Positions 16,680 to 25,462 of a stretch of 64,000 nucleotides of DNA are shown one piece after another. A model generated the notes under the pieces. It searched no databases. It saw only the letters and a program-made list of their open reading frames with translations, and was not told the origin of the DNA. The position numbers and the translations under genes are program-made. Numbering within the stretch: position 1 is the stretch's first letter; each line of letters opens with the position of its first letter. The stretch is from positions 1,116,001-1,180,000 of the forward strand of contig NZ_JBCFZM010000001.1 in the NCBI RefSeq assembly GCF_038594605.1, written 5' to 3'. The stretch is from Alteriqipengyuania bathyomarina_B (lineage in GTDB: Bacteria > Pseudomonadota > Alphaproteobacteria > Sphingomonadales > Sphingomonadaceae).

Positions 16680-17279
16680 CTAGTTCGCCTCAGGCGCGTC
16701 GCTTTCCTCGTCGGCCTCAGCCATCTCTGCCTCGAAGGCCTCTTCCACCGGATCAAGCATGCCGGTGGCGCGCAATTCGTCGATTCCCGGCAGGTCGCGT
16801 CGCGATTCGAGCCCGAAGTGGCGCAGGAATTCGGGCGTGGTGGCGTAGATCAGCGGGCGGCCAGGCACTTCCCGGCGGCCGGCGGGCTTCACCCAGCCCG
16901 CCTCCATCAGCACGTCGAGCGTCCCGCCCGAGGTCTGCACGCCGCGGATCGATTCGATTTCGGCGCGGCTGACCGGCTCGTGATAGGCGATGATCGCCAG
17001 CACCTCTGTCGCCGCGCGGCTGAGCTTGCGAAGGGATTCGCGTTCCCTGCGCAAGAGATGCGCGCAATCGGGCGCGGTCTGGAAATGCCAGCGCTTGCCA
17101 CGCTCCACCAGATGGATCCCGCGCGGGGCATAGAATTCCACTAGCCTGGCAAGCGCGGCGCGCAATTCGCCCTTGTCCGCGTCGCCGAGATGGGTCGCAA
17201 GCTGATCGACGCTGAGCGGTTCTTCCGACGCAAACAGCGCTGCCTCCACCCCCCGTTCGAGCGTCGCCTCCTCGCTCAT
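16680..17279 (-). CDS. scpB: ScpB, condensin-associated segregation protein
   Basis: Binds ScpA and forms the kleisin complex of SMC condensin in the cytoplasm. The 199-residue protein has two winged-helix domains: EEATLERGVEAALFASEEPLSVDQLA begins the first, and SRAATEVLAIIAYHEPVSRAEIESIRG lies in the second, followed by GRPLIYATTPEFLRHFGL. The acidic tail EAEMAEADEESDAPEAN is typical. The start at 17279 overlaps the scpA stop as ATGA; a longer open frame upstream is a shadow of scpA. Confidence 0.95.
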   Translation of the reverse strand: MSEEATLERGVEAALFASEEPLSVDQLATHLGDADKGELRAALARLVEFYAPRGIHLVERGKRWHFQTAPDCAHLLRRERESLRKLSRAATEVLAIIAYHEPVSRAEIESIRGVQTSGGTLDVLMEAGWVKPAGRREVPGRPLIYATTPEFLRHFGLESRRDLPGIDELRATGMLDPVEEAFEAEMAEADEESDAPEAN

Positions 17280-18124
17280 GCAGCCGTGCGCACCCGGCGC
17301 AATCTGAGCGGGCCGAAGATATCGTCCTGCGCCAGCTCGGCGCGGCCCGTGCGCGCGAGCTCCAGCGCGGCGACGAAGCTGCTCGCCATGGCGGACTTGC
17401 GCAGCCGGGCATCTGCACCGGGAGGAAGGAAATCTTCCAGCACCATCCAGTCGAGCGTGACCCCGAGCATGGACGAAACGCGGTCGATCGCGCTTTCCAG
17501 CGTCATAACCTGGCGGTCGCGAACTGTGTGCAACGCGGGCGCGTTGCGCGCCTTCACCTGTCCGTAGGCACGCACCAGATCGTAATAGCCGACCTGCCAG
17601 CTGATCGTTCGATCGGTCCGCAGGCCCTCCGGGTTGCCGCGCAGGAAAACGTCGCGTCCCACCCGGTCGCGCCCCATCAGCCGCCCCGCCGCCTCGCGCA
17701 TCGCGCCCAGCCGCTGAAGCCGCAGGTGAAGGCGCAGCGCGAGCTCTTCTGGGCTCGGGTCTTCCTGCTCGTCCTTGGGCAGCAGCATCGCCGATTTGAG
17801 ATAGGCGAGCCATGCCGCCATCACGAGGTAATCGGCGGCAACCTCAAGCTTCAGCTGTTCGGCACTATCGAGAAAGGTCAGGTACTGGTCGACCAGCGCG
17901 AGGATCGAGATTTCGCGCAGGTCCACCTTCTGCTTCCGGGCAAGCTCCAGCAACAGGTCGAGCGGCCCTTCCCAGCCGTCGAGCGCGAGATAGAGCGCGC
18001 CCTCATCCGGGGTGCCGGAGGTGCCCGATGCCGCGATGCCGCGCCATTCGCCTTCCTCTCCGGGCAAATCCTCGAAGCCCGGACTGGACGAGGCAATCGT
18101 GCCGCCTTCCGGTTGCTCGATCAC
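17276..18124 (-). CDS. scpA: ScpA, condensin kleisin subunit
   Basis: Kleisin that bridges the SMC heads with ScpB to compact chromosomes. In 282 residues, the family signature LDGWEGPLDLLLELARKQKVDLREI lies near residue 48 and LEVAADYLVMAAWLAYLKSAMLLP near 93. The C-terminal winged helix follows (MASSFVAALELARTGRAEL). The start codon is GTG at 18124, overlapping the nagZ stop (GTGA). The order nagZ-scpA-scpB-tat is widely conserved in alphaproteobacteria. Confidence 0.95.
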   Translation of the reverse strand: MIEQPEGGTIASSSPGFEDLPGEEGEWRGIAASGTSGTPDEGALYLALDGWEGPLDLLLELARKQKVDLREISILALVDQYLTFLDSAEQLKLEVAADYLVMAAWLAYLKSAMLLPKDEQEDPSPEELALRLHLRLQRLGAMREAAGRLMGRDRVGRDVFLRGNPEGLRTDRTISWQVGYYDLVRAYGQVKARNAPALHTVRDRQVMTLESAIDRVSSMLGVTLDWMVLEDFLPPGADARLRKSAMASSFVAALELARTGRAELAQDDIFGPLRLRRVRTAA

Positions 18125-19143
18125 AGGTCCAGCTCCGCCGCCGCGAACAACGCATCGCGCATGGCCACCAGCGCGTCGACGTCGGCAGGCTCGGCCGGAG
18201 GAGAGACGCTCGCCAATGCTCGATCGAGACGAGCGGAACTCTCAGGCCGGATGGTGCCGCAGGCTTCCACGATGCCGACCATGTCGTCCATCTTCGCCCA
18301 GCAGTTGAGCGCGAGATCGCACCCGGCGTCCAGCGCGCGCTTCGAACGCTCGGGGATCGTCCCGTCGAGCGCCTGCATGTCGATATCGTCGGTCATCAGC
18401 AATCCGTCGAAACCGATCCGGTGCCGGATAATGTTCTCGACCACCCATGCAGACTGGGTCGCGGGCCTCTCCGCATCCCAATCGGTGAAGACGATATGCG
18501 CGGTCATCCCGATGGCGGCGCGCCCCGCGAGCTTGGCGAAAGGCGCGATGTCGACCGCAAGTTCGGCATCGGGGGCATCAACCACCGGCAGGTGCTTGTG
18601 GCTGTCAGCCGTCGCCCGGCCATGGCCCGGCATGTGCTTGAGGCACCCGGCGACACCGGCTGCCGCCATCCCTTCGAGGATCGCCCGCCCCAGCGCCGCA
18701 ACCTGCATCGGTTCGCTGCCGAGCGCACGATCGCCGATCACGTTGTCGGTCTCGGGCCGGGCGACGTCGCAGGGCGCGTGATAGTCGACGCTGATACCCG
18801 CAGCCGCCAGCTCGGTCGCCATGGCCTCGCTGTTGAGGCGTAGCGCCTCGATCGCCGAAGCGGGCGCAACTTCGTAAAGTTCGGCAAATCGCGAGGGCGC
18901 AGGCCATTTGCGCCATTCGGGCGGCCCGAGCCGGGCGACGCGGCCGCCCTCCTGATCGATCGAGACCAGCAGCCGCTCGCGCCCGTGAATGTCGCGCAAG
19001 CTATCGGTCAGGCGGCGCAGTTGCTCGGGATCGACGCAGTTGCGCTTGAACAGGATGTAACCTGCCGGGTCTGCCTCGCGGAAGAACGCCCGCTCGTCTG
19101 CGGTCAGTTCGGGGCCGGAACAGCCGAAGATTGCTGGCGTCAT
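18121..19143 (-). CDS. nagZ: NagZ, beta-N-acetylhexosaminidase (GH3)
   Basis: Removes N-acetylglucosamine from anhydromuropeptides during peptidoglycan recycling in the cytoplasm. The 340-residue form starts MTPAIFGCSG; the ATG at 19182 would add 13 unsupported residues. Seen: LVSIDQEGGRVARL substrate loop, KHMPGHGRATADSHKHLP with the His of the NagZ catalytic dyad, and LLMTDDIDMQAL with the nucleophile Asp. It is coupled to scpA by a 4-base overlap. Position 3 of the usual KHFPGHG motif is Met here, a conservative change. Confidence 0.95.
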   Translation of the reverse strand: MTPAIFGCSGPELTADERAFFREADPAGYILFKRNCVDPEQLRRLTDSLRDIHGRERLLVSIDQEGGRVARLGPPEWRKWPAPSRFAELYEVAPASAIEALRLNSEAMATELAAAGISVDYHAPCDVARPETDNVIGDRALGSEPMQVAALGRAILEGMAAAGVAGCLKHMPGHGRATADSHKHLPVVDAPDAELAVDIAPFAKLAGRAAIGMTAHIVFTDWDAERPATQSAWVVENIIRHRIGFDGLLMTDDIDMQALDGTIPERSKRALDAGCDLALNCWAKMDDMVGIVEACGTIRPESSARLDRALASVSPPAEPADVDALVAMRDALFAAAELDL

Positions 19144-19209
19144 AATGCTGCTGAATCTGGCAGGATTGCGCGCTTTCGGCAAGCTGCGGTCGGCTCATGA
19201 CGGTGGAAA

Positions 19210-19235
19210 GCCGGACGGGCAAGGGCCCGCCCGGC
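19210..19235 (-). terminator. Hairpin terminator after the SPOR-domain gene
   Basis: GCCGGACGGGC (19210-19220) pairs with GCCCGCCCGGC (19225-19235) except for one mismatch, with a 4-base loop. It lies between the SPOR gene stop and the nagZ start; on the minus strand only a short TTTCC follows, so termination may be partial. Confidence 0.55.
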
Positions 19236-19243
19236 TTCGGCCA

Positions 19244-20233
19244 TCACTGCTTGATCTGGCTCGCCACACCATCGGCCTCCAGCGCATCGCGCAGACGACG
19301 CGCGGCGGCCATATCGCCCGGCACCGCCTGGAGCCGGTAGACCGTGCCGATGTCGGCTTCGCCCTTTACGACCCTGTACTGGACCCCCGAGAGCGCATCG
19401 GTCTGCCGCTGAAGCTTGCGCCAGCCCTCCTCAGCAGTCGCCTTGTCGCGATAGGCGCCTACCTGCACCACGATGCGGTTGTCGGTCGCAGCTGGCGCAG
19501 CAGGTGTTTCCTCCGGCTGCTCGTCCGCTGGCGTCTGCTCCGGCGCGACCGGTTCGGGCGTTGCCGACCCTTCGGCCAGGCGTCCCTCACGGGTTTCGCC
19601 CTCGCCCACCGCAGGCGCCATGTCCCCGGTGCCCTCGAAGGTCTTGCCACCCGGATCCTCGGGCCGTTCCTTGTAAGGCTCGTCGGGTGCTTCGATCACG
19701 CTGCCATCGGCGACCGGTGTGCCCAATTCGCCGCGATTGCCGAAATACCAGATCCCGCCGACGATCAACGCCAGCACCACGAGGCCCAGCACTACGAAAC
19801 CCGTGATTCGCCACGCATCGACGCTCTCGATTTCTTCGTAGTCGGAGGATTCGAGCCACGGCAGCGCATCATCGTCGCTGACCAGACCAAGGTCTTCACC
19901 CTCAAAACCCGACTCGTTCTCGGGTTCGACGAAGGCCTCGGGCTCTTCGGCAGGTTCTTCGACCGAACCGCATTCCGCCCCCTGATCGGAGGGTTCCGCC
20001 TCGGCGGACGTATCGTCGCCCTGCTCGATCGTGCCGCCTTCTTCGGAACCGGCTTCAAGCGTCATGGCAGGCTCCTCGGCAGTGGTTTCGCCAGCGTCGG
20101 CAGGCTCATCTGCATCGGTGCGCCGCTCGTCGTCGGTCCGGGCTGCATCGGCTGCAGGCGCGGCGGAAGACGCTTCCCCCTCCGAATCGCGCCCTTCCGG
20201 GCTCTGATCGTCGCGATCGTCCCCATCGATCAT
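19244..20233 (-). CDS. SPOR-domain inner-membrane protein
   Basis: Binds denuded peptidoglycan at division sites through its C-terminal SPOR domain. The 329 residues comprise a strongly acidic, disordered cytoplasmic part of about 140 residues, one transmembrane helix (ITGFVVLGLVVLALIVGGIWYF), a Pro/Glu-rich periplasmic linker, and the SPOR domain (IVVQVGAYRDKATAEEGWRKL to AARRLRDALEADG). This topology matches FtsN-like proteins, but it lacks any sequence mark that would name it FtsN. It begins two bases after the argS stop, so it is co-transcribed with argS. Confidence 0.88.
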   Translation of the reverse strand: MIDGDDRDDQSPEGRDSEGEASSAAPAADAARTDDERRTDADEPADAGETTAEEPAMTLEAGSEEGGTIEQGDDTSAEAEPSDQGAECGSVEEPAEEPEAFVEPENESGFEGEDLGLVSDDDALPWLESSDYEEIESVDAWRITGFVVLGLVVLALIVGGIWYFGNRGELGTPVADGSVIEAPDEPYKERPEDPGGKTFEGTGDMAPAVGEGETREGRLAEGSATPEPVAPEQTPADEQPEETPAAPAATDNRIVVQVGAYRDKATAEEGWRKLQRQTDALSGVQYRVVKGEADIGTVYRLQAVPGDMAAARRLRDALEADGVASQIKQ

Positions 20234-20235
20234 CG

Positions 20236-21981
20236 TTACATCTCCTCGACGGCCTCCACCCCGAGGAGACCGAGTCCATTACGAATAACCTGACCTATTT
20301 GCGCGACCAAATAAAGCCTTGCCCCACTTAGGCTGGGGTCCTGTGTCAGTATGACCCTCTTGGAAGAGTCATCGTTTCCGGCATTCCAGTAGGCGTGGAA
20401 GGCGGCTGCAAGGTCGTAGAGGTAAAAGGCGATCCGGTGCGGTTCGCGCGCCTGCGCCGCCGATTCGACGACGCGCGGATATTGCGCGGCCTGCTTGACC
20501 AGCGCGATATCGCCTGCAGTCAGAGAATCGAGTGCCTCATCGCTCGGCGCGATGCTTTCCTCGCCCGCCTTGCGCATCGTCGAGCAGATCCGGGCGTGCG
20601 CATATTGCACGTAGAAAACCGGGTTGTCCTTCGATGCTTCGACCACCTTGGCGAAGTCGAAATCCATCTGTGCTTCGGGCTTGCGGGTCAGCATGGTGAA
20701 TCGCACGACATCTTTGCCGACCTCTTCGACGACATCCGCCAGCGTCACGAAATTGCCCGAACGCTTGGACATTTTCACAGGCTCGCCATCGCGCATCAGC
20801 TGGACCATCTGGACCAGTTTGACATCGAAAGGCACCGGTGTGCCCTTGCCCTCGCCCAGCGCCGCAACCGCCGCCTTGATCCGCTTGACCGTGCCCGCGT
20901 GGTCCGCACCCCAGATGTCGATCAGCGCGTCTGCATTCTCCGCCTTCTGCATGTGATAGGCGAGGTCGGCACCGAAATAGGTCCACTTGCCGTCCGACTT
21001 CTTGATCGGACGATCCTGATCGTCGCCAAACTGCGTCGAACGGAACAGCGGCAGCTCGACCGGCTCCCAGTCGTCGGGCGTCTTGCCCTTCGGCTTTTCC
21101 AGCTCGCCATCATAGACGAGACCCTGCTCGCGCAGCCATTTCTCTGCCTCGGCAGGCTTGCCCGCCGCCTGCAACTCGGCCTCCGACGCGAAGACATCGT
21201 GCTGGATGCCCAGCTTGGCGAGATCGGCGCGGATCAGCTCCATCATCGCGGCCACGGCGCGCGGGCGGAACAAGGGCAGCCATTCGTCCTCGGGCGCGGA
21301 GGCGTACCTGTCCCCGAATTCCTCGGCCAGCGCCTTGCCGACCGGGATCAGGTACTCGCCCGGATAGAGCCCCTCGGGGATCGCGCCGACCGCTTGCCCC
21401 AGCGCCTCGCGATAACGCACGTGCGCAGAGCGGGCGAGGACATCGACCTGGCCGCCTGCATCATTGACGTAATACTCGCGGATCACCCGGTGTCCGGTCG
21501 CGTCGAGCAGGCTGGCAAGCGCGTCGCCGACCACCGCGCCCCGGCAATGGCCCATATGCATCGGGCCCGTCGGATTGGCGGAGACATATTCGACGTTCAC
21601 GCGCGTGCCCTCGCCCATCGGCGATCGTCCATAGCCATCGGCAAGCGCGCCGATCGCCCGAATCTCTTCGATCCAGGCCCGGTCCGCGACGCGCAGGTTG
21701 ATAAAGCCAGGCCCCGCAATCTGTGCGCTTTCGATATCGGGATCGCGATCGAGATGCTCGACGATCTTCTCGGCCAGCGCGCGCGGGTTGGTCTTGGCGG
21801 CCTTGGCCAGCACCATCGCGGCATTCGTGGCGATGTCGCCGTGCGAGGGATCGCGCGGCGGCTCGACCGCGACATTCGCGCGGCTCACGTCCGCGGGCAG
21901 CGAGCCCTCCATCTCGAGTGCGGAAAGCACGGCGTCGATCCGCTCGGCAAAAGCGGCATACAAGGTGTTTATAGTGGACAT
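20236..21981 (-). CDS. argS: Arginyl-tRNA synthetase
   Basis: Class I aminoacyl-tRNA synthetase charging tRNA-Arg. 581 residues, normal length. Seen: the N-terminal Add1 domain, the HIGH-type motif in VSANPTGPMHMGHCRG, YYVNDAGGQ, the KMSKS-type motif VKMSKRSGNFVTL, and the DALR anticodon-binding domain ending VAQIGQVIRNGLGLLG. It is the first gene of the argS-SPOR-nagZ-scp-tat run; it lies upstream of the SPOR gene, with 81 bases between its start and the next minus-strand gene. Confidence 0.97.
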   Translation of the reverse strand: MSTINTLYAAFAERIDAVLSALEMEGSLPADVSRANVAVEPPRDPSHGDIATNAAMVLAKAAKTNPRALAEKIVEHLDRDPDIESAQIAGPGFINLRVADRAWIEEIRAIGALADGYGRSPMGEGTRVNVEYVSANPTGPMHMGHCRGAVVGDALASLLDATGHRVIREYYVNDAGGQVDVLARSAHVRYREALGQAVGAIPEGLYPGEYLIPVGKALAEEFGDRYASAPEDEWLPLFRPRAVAAMMELIRADLAKLGIQHDVFASEAELQAAGKPAEAEKWLREQGLVYDGELEKPKGKTPDDWEPVELPLFRSTQFGDDQDRPIKKSDGKWTYFGADLAYHMQKAENADALIDIWGADHAGTVKRIKAAVAALGEGKGTPVPFDVKLVQMVQLMRDGEPVKMSKRSGNFVTLADVVEEVGKDVVRFTMLTRKPEAQMDFDFAKVVEASKDNPVFYVQYAHARICSTMRKAGEESIAPSDEALDSLTAGDIALVKQAAQYPRVVESAAQAREPHRIAFYLYDLAAAFHAYWNAGNDDSSKRVILTQDPSLSGARLYLVAQIGQVIRNGLGLLGVEAVEEM

Positions 21982-22062
21982 GGCGCCCGCTTAGCCGGTT
22001 TCGCAGCGCCCGCAAGGGAGCGCAGCGTCATGACATGCCCGACCGCGTCGGCGGGGATGCAA

Positions 22063-22713
22063 TCAGCGGGTGGCGTTGTAGGCCAGCTGTTCTTGCGACA
22101 GCTGGAAGCCGACCAGCAATTCGAAGGTTGCCGCTTGCACGGCGGCCTTCACCTCGGGATCGGCCAGCGGATCCAGCGCCGCATCGGCATCGCCTGCCCG
22201 GCGCTCGCGCGTGATCTTGCGCCGCACGTCGTCGGGCAGCGTCGCGTCGGCGCGGTTGATGAAGGCCCCGGCCTGTCCCCGACCCACCGCTCGGTCCTGT
22301 CCGTCGGCAAAGGTCACGCTGACCGTTCCCACCCGCTTGGTGACGACCGAGCTGCCGCCGCGCAGGACGACCGAGAAATAGGGCAGCTCCACGGTCCGTG
22401 CGCCGCGCGTATCGGCGCGGCTCGCGTAGACATCGAAGGTTGCATTGGCATAGACGCGCTCGCCCGCCTCGTCGCAGGTGGTCCGCAGGTTGGTCATGCT
22501 CGCCTCGATGTCGAGATCGCTCGCAAGGCGGCTGTCGGCGCTGCGGAAGGTGGTGATGTCGCCGGTGTAATCGGGGATGCCGACGGCAGGGCACAAGGTT
22601 CGCACCGAGGTCACGCCGACGCCCTGGTTCAAGACGAGATCGCCTTCCTTGGAACAGCCCGAGAGGGCCAGCACGATGGCGGCCGGAGCGATGATGCGGA
22701 CGGCAGGATGCAT
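22063..22713 (-). CDS. Putative lipoprotein, function unknown
   Basis: 216 residues. A lipoprotein signal peptide (MHPAVRIIAPAAIVLALSGC, Cys at the end of LSGC) precedes SKEGDLVLNQG. The body is beta-rich with charged patches (DITTFRSADSRLASD, RTVELPYFSVVLRGG) and a helical end (KAAVQAATFELLVGFQLSQEQ). No named domain recognised. A much longer open frame exists upstream, but it is the antisense of ispH; the lipobox fixes the ATG at 22713. It is divergent from ispH over 87 bases and probably sits in the outer-membrane inner leaflet. Confidence 0.82.
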   Translation of the reverse strand: MHPAVRIIAPAAIVLALSGCSKEGDLVLNQGVGVTSVRTLCPAVGIPDYTGDITTFRSADSRLASDLDIEASMTNLRTTCDEAGERVYANATFDVYASRADTRGARTVELPYFSVVLRGGSSVVTKRVGTVSVTFADGQDRAVGRGQAGAFINRADATLPDDVRRKITRERRAGDADAALDPLADPEVKAAVQAATFELLVGFQLSQEQLAYNATR

Positions 22714-22800
22714 TGTCTTATCGGTTCCCTGATCGGTCTTGTCGTCAAACTCGTCCCGGCCACCTAGCGGCGCGCGAGCATAATGGCTAGATAGGCGCTC

Positions 22801-23787
22801 ATGAACGCCGCCTTTCCCGCCGAGCTGCCGGACGCCGATGCCAAGTCGTCGCGCCCTGGCCTGACCCTCCTCATCGCGGCCCCGCGCGGCTTTTGCGCAG
22901 GCGTGGACCGCGCGATCGAGATCGTGGAGCGCGCGCTCGATAAGTATGGCGCGCCAGTCTACGTCCGGCACGAGATCGTGCACAACCGTTATGTGGTGGA
23001 CGGGCTGCGCGCGAAAGGCGCGATCTTCGTCGAGGAGCTGGACGAGGTGCCCGACGACGCACCGGTCGTTTTCAGCGCGCATGGCGTGCCCAAGGCGGTC
23101 CCTGCCGAGGCGGAGCGGCGCAAGCTCCTTTATGTCGATGCGACCTGCCCGCTGGTCAGCAAGGTCCACCGCCAGGCCGAGCGGCAGCTGGAAAAAGACC
23201 GTCACATCATCTTCATCGGCCACGAAGGCCACCCCGAGGTGATCGGGACCATGGGTCAGGTTCCCGAAGACGGAATGACGTTGGTGGAAACGGTCGAAGA
23301 CGTTGCGCGCCTGCCTTTTTCGCAGGATGACGCGCTGTCCTTCCTCACCCAGACCACGCTGTCGGTCGATGACACGCGCGACATCGTCGAAGCCTTGCGT
23401 GTCCGCTATCCAAAGATCGTCGGGCCGAAGGCAGAAGACATCTGTTACGCGACATCCAACCGCCAGGCTGCGGTCAAAGAGCTCGCGCCGGATAGCGACC
23501 TGGTGCTGGTAATCGGCGCGCCCAATTCGTCCAACTCGCTGCGGCTGGTCGAAGTGGCAGAGCGCTGCGGAACGGTTTCCAAGCTGATCCAGCGGGCAGA
23601 CGAAATCGACCCCGCATGGCTCGAAGGGGTCGAGACGGTCGGCCTGACCGCGGGCGCTTCGGCACCTGAGAAACTGGTGCGCGAAGTGGTCGCCAAACTC
23701 TCCGAATGGCGCGAGATCGACGAGCGCCCGGTGCTGGTTACCGAAGAGAAGATGACCTTCAAGCTGCCGCGCCAGCTGGTCGACTGA
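22801..23787 (+). CDS. ispH: 4-hydroxy-3-methylbut-2-enyl diphosphate reductase
   Basis: Last enzyme of the MEP isoprenoid pathway; reduces HMBPP to IPP and DMAPP with a [4Fe-4S] cluster. The three cluster cysteines are C32 (PRGFCAGVDRA), C116 (DATCPLVSK) and C215 (EDICYATSN), at the spacing known from E. coli IspH. The catalytic Glu region TQTTLSVDDT and the GAPNSSNS phosphate-binding loop are also present. 328 residues. thrB follows 32 bases downstream, suggesting one transcript ispH-thrB-rnhA. Confidence 0.97.
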   Translation: MNAAFPAELPDADAKSSRPGLTLLIAAPRGFCAGVDRAIEIVERALDKYGAPVYVRHEIVHNRYVVDGLRAKGAIFVEELDEVPDDAPVVFSAHGVPKAVPAEAERRKLLYVDATCPLVSKVHRQAERQLEKDRHIIFIGHEGHPEVIGTMGQVPEDGMTLVETVEDVARLPFSQDDALSFLTQTTLSVDDTRDIVEALRVRYPKIVGPKAEDICYATSNRQAAVKELAPDSDLVLVIGAPNSSNSLRLVEVAERCGTVSKLIQRADEIDPAWLEGVETVGLTAGASAPEKLVREVVAKLSEWREIDERPVLVTEEKMTFKLPRQLVD

Positions 23788-23819
23788 AACCGGCGCGCGG
23801 CAGGGCAAGACGCGGGGCC

Positions 23820-24788
23820 ATGGCCGTATACACCCACCTCACCGCCGCCGAACTCGCGGAGTTCGTTGGCCAGTACGATGTCGGCGCGCTGCGTTCGGCC
23901 AAGGGAATTGCCGAAGGCATTTCCAATTCCAACTGGCTGATCGAGACCGCGCATTCCGGTGCCTCGCGCCGGTTCATCATGACGGTATTCGAAGCGCGGA
24001 CCGAAGCCGCCGACCTGCCCTTTTTTCTGCACCTGCTCGATCATCTTGCCGATGCGGGCCAGCCCGTGCCGCGCACCATTCACACGAGCGATGGTGGGCA
24101 GATGATTACCGTGCGGGGCAAGCCCGCCGCGCTGATCGAGTTTCTGCCCGGCGTCTCTATCGACGAACCCGACGCGCAGCAGGCGCATGCGGTGGGCGTG
24201 GCGCTCGCCGATCTGCATCTGGCGACGCGCGATTTCTCGCCGACCCGCACATCGACCCTCTCGATTCCGACCTGCATCGCGATGCTGCGCACTTACGCCG
24301 ACCGCTTCGACGAGATCGACCCTGAGCTTGCGCAGATCCTGCCCGATTGCGGGGCGGGACTGCTCGACGAATGGCCCGACGCCCTGCCGGAGGGCACGAT
24401 CCATGCGGACCTCTTCCCCGACAACGTGCTCTTCGTCGACGGCGTGGTCACTGGCATGATCGATTTCTACTTCGCCTGCACAGGCACGCTCGCCTTCGAT
24501 GTGGCGGTAACGCATGCGGCGTGGAGCTTCGCCCCGACGGACGGTGCTTTCCGGCCCGAGATCGCGAAGGCGTTGATGTCCGGCTATCAAACTCACCGAA
24601 GCCTGAGCGATGCAGAACGCGCCGCACTGCCAATTCTTGCGCAAGCGGCATGTCTGCGGTTTGTCGCGACACGCGTGGAAGACTGGTTCGCGACGCCCGC
24701 CGATGGGCTTGTCCGCCGCAAAGACCCGATGGAATTCGCCCGCAGACTTGCATTCTATCGTGAGCGAGGCGAAGCGCCCTTCGCATGA
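23820..24788 (+). CDS. thrB: Homoserine kinase, APH-fold type II
   Basis: Phosphorylates homoserine in threonine synthesis. This 322-residue form belongs to the choline/aminoglycoside kinase fold rather than the GHMP fold. The start MAVYTHLTAAELAEFVGQYDVG is characteristic of the family. Other marks are GISNSNWLI, the Brenner motif HADLFPDNVLF with catalytic Asp, and the metal-binding Asp in GMIDFYFACTG. The ATG at 23820 is the first in the conserved region. It overlaps rnhA by 4 bases (ATGA). Confidence 0.95.
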   Translation: MAVYTHLTAAELAEFVGQYDVGALRSAKGIAEGISNSNWLIETAHSGASRRFIMTVFEARTEAADLPFFLHLLDHLADAGQPVPRTIHTSDGGQMITVRGKPAALIEFLPGVSIDEPDAQQAHAVGVALADLHLATRDFSPTRTSTLSIPTCIAMLRTYADRFDEIDPELAQILPDCGAGLLDEWPDALPEGTIHADLFPDNVLFVDGVVTGMIDFYFACTGTLAFDVAVTHAAWSFAPTDGAFRPEIAKALMSGYQTHRSLSDAERAALPILAQAACLRFVATRVEDWFATPADGLVRRKDPMEFARRLAFYRERGEAPFA

Positions 24789-25219
24789 GCGACGTACAGA
24801 TTTTCACCGACGGGGCCTGCAAGGGCAATCCCGGTCCCGGCGGATGGGGTGCACTGCTGCGCAAGGGCGCAACCGAAAAGGAAATGTCGGGCGCGGAGCC
24901 GAACACGACCAACAACCGCATGGAAATGACCGCCGCGATCGAGAGTCTGTCCGCGCTCAAGCGCGCCTGCGCGGTCGATCTCTATACCGACAGCAAGTAC
25001 CTGATCGACGGGATCACCAAGTGGCTGCCCGGCTGGCAGAAGCGCGGCTGGAAAACCGCGAGCAAGCAGCCGGTCAAAAACGAGGACCTGTGGCGCAAGC
25101 TCTCCGAGCTCAATGCCAAGCACCAGATCGAATGGCACTGGGTCAAAGGCCATTCGGGCCATGCCGAAAACGAGCGGGTCGACCGGCTGGCCAGCGATGC
25201 GGCGGAGAGCTTGCGCTAG
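24785..25219 (+). CDS. rnhA: Ribonuclease HI
   Basis: Degrades the RNA strand of RNA:DNA hybrids. All active-site residues are present: D9 (FTDGACKGNPGPGGWG), E47 (NNRMEMTA), D69 (YTDSKYLIDG) and D133 (NERVDRLA), plus the mobile-loop H123. 144 residues, normal length. Translationally coupled to thrB, an arrangement frequent in alphaproteobacteria. Confidence 0.97.
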   Translation: MSDVQIFTDGACKGNPGPGGWGALLRKGATEKEMSGAEPNTTNNRMEMTAAIESLSALKRACAVDLYTDSKYLIDGITKWLPGWQKRGWKTASKQPVKNEDLWRKLSELNAKHQIEWHWVKGHSGHAENERVDRLASDAAESLR

Positions 25220-25226
25220 CGCGGTG

Positions 25227-25403
25227 TCAGCTGTTGTCGATCACTTCGGCACCCGGGCCGTTGCTCTTGATCGAATCGATCGCGTTCTGCGCGCTCGCCT
25301 TCGAGGAATAGCCCTCGGTCGAGAACATGATCTCGGAATTGTACTTGAAGCGAACGCGAAACTCGTCCGCCTTGTCCCTGTAGATTTCGAAGGTGTGCGC
25401 CAT
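25227..25403 (-). CDS. DUF1508/YegP-family small protein
   Basis: A 58-residue protein, short enough to be missed by length cut-offs. It starts MAHTFEIYRDKADEFRVRF, continues YNSEIMFSTEGYSSKASAQN and ends AEVIDNS. This is the single-repeat form of the YegP/DUF1508 fold, recognised by the aromatic-rich strand, SEGYxSKxxAxxGIxS-like core and a small alpha/beta layout. GGAG lies 8 bases before the ATG. It ends seven bases past the convergent rnhA stop. Function of the family is not established. Confidence 0.88.
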   Translation of the reverse strand: MAHTFEIYRDKADEFRVRFKYNSEIMFSTEGYSSKASAQNAIDSIKSNGPGAEVIDNS

Positions 25404-25462
25404 TTCGGTGTCTCCGGTATTGGTGTCCGACGGTGCAGGCTAACAATTGAGGCCGCAGTCCA

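Noticed and set aside
20395..22767. 790-codon plus-strand frame across argS and the lipoprotein
   Set aside because: Antisense shadow; argS and the lipoprotein are well supported on the minus strand.
25216..25446. 76-codon minus-strand frame overlapping the DUF1508 gene
   Set aside because: Out of frame with the recognised 58-residue protein and without family features.
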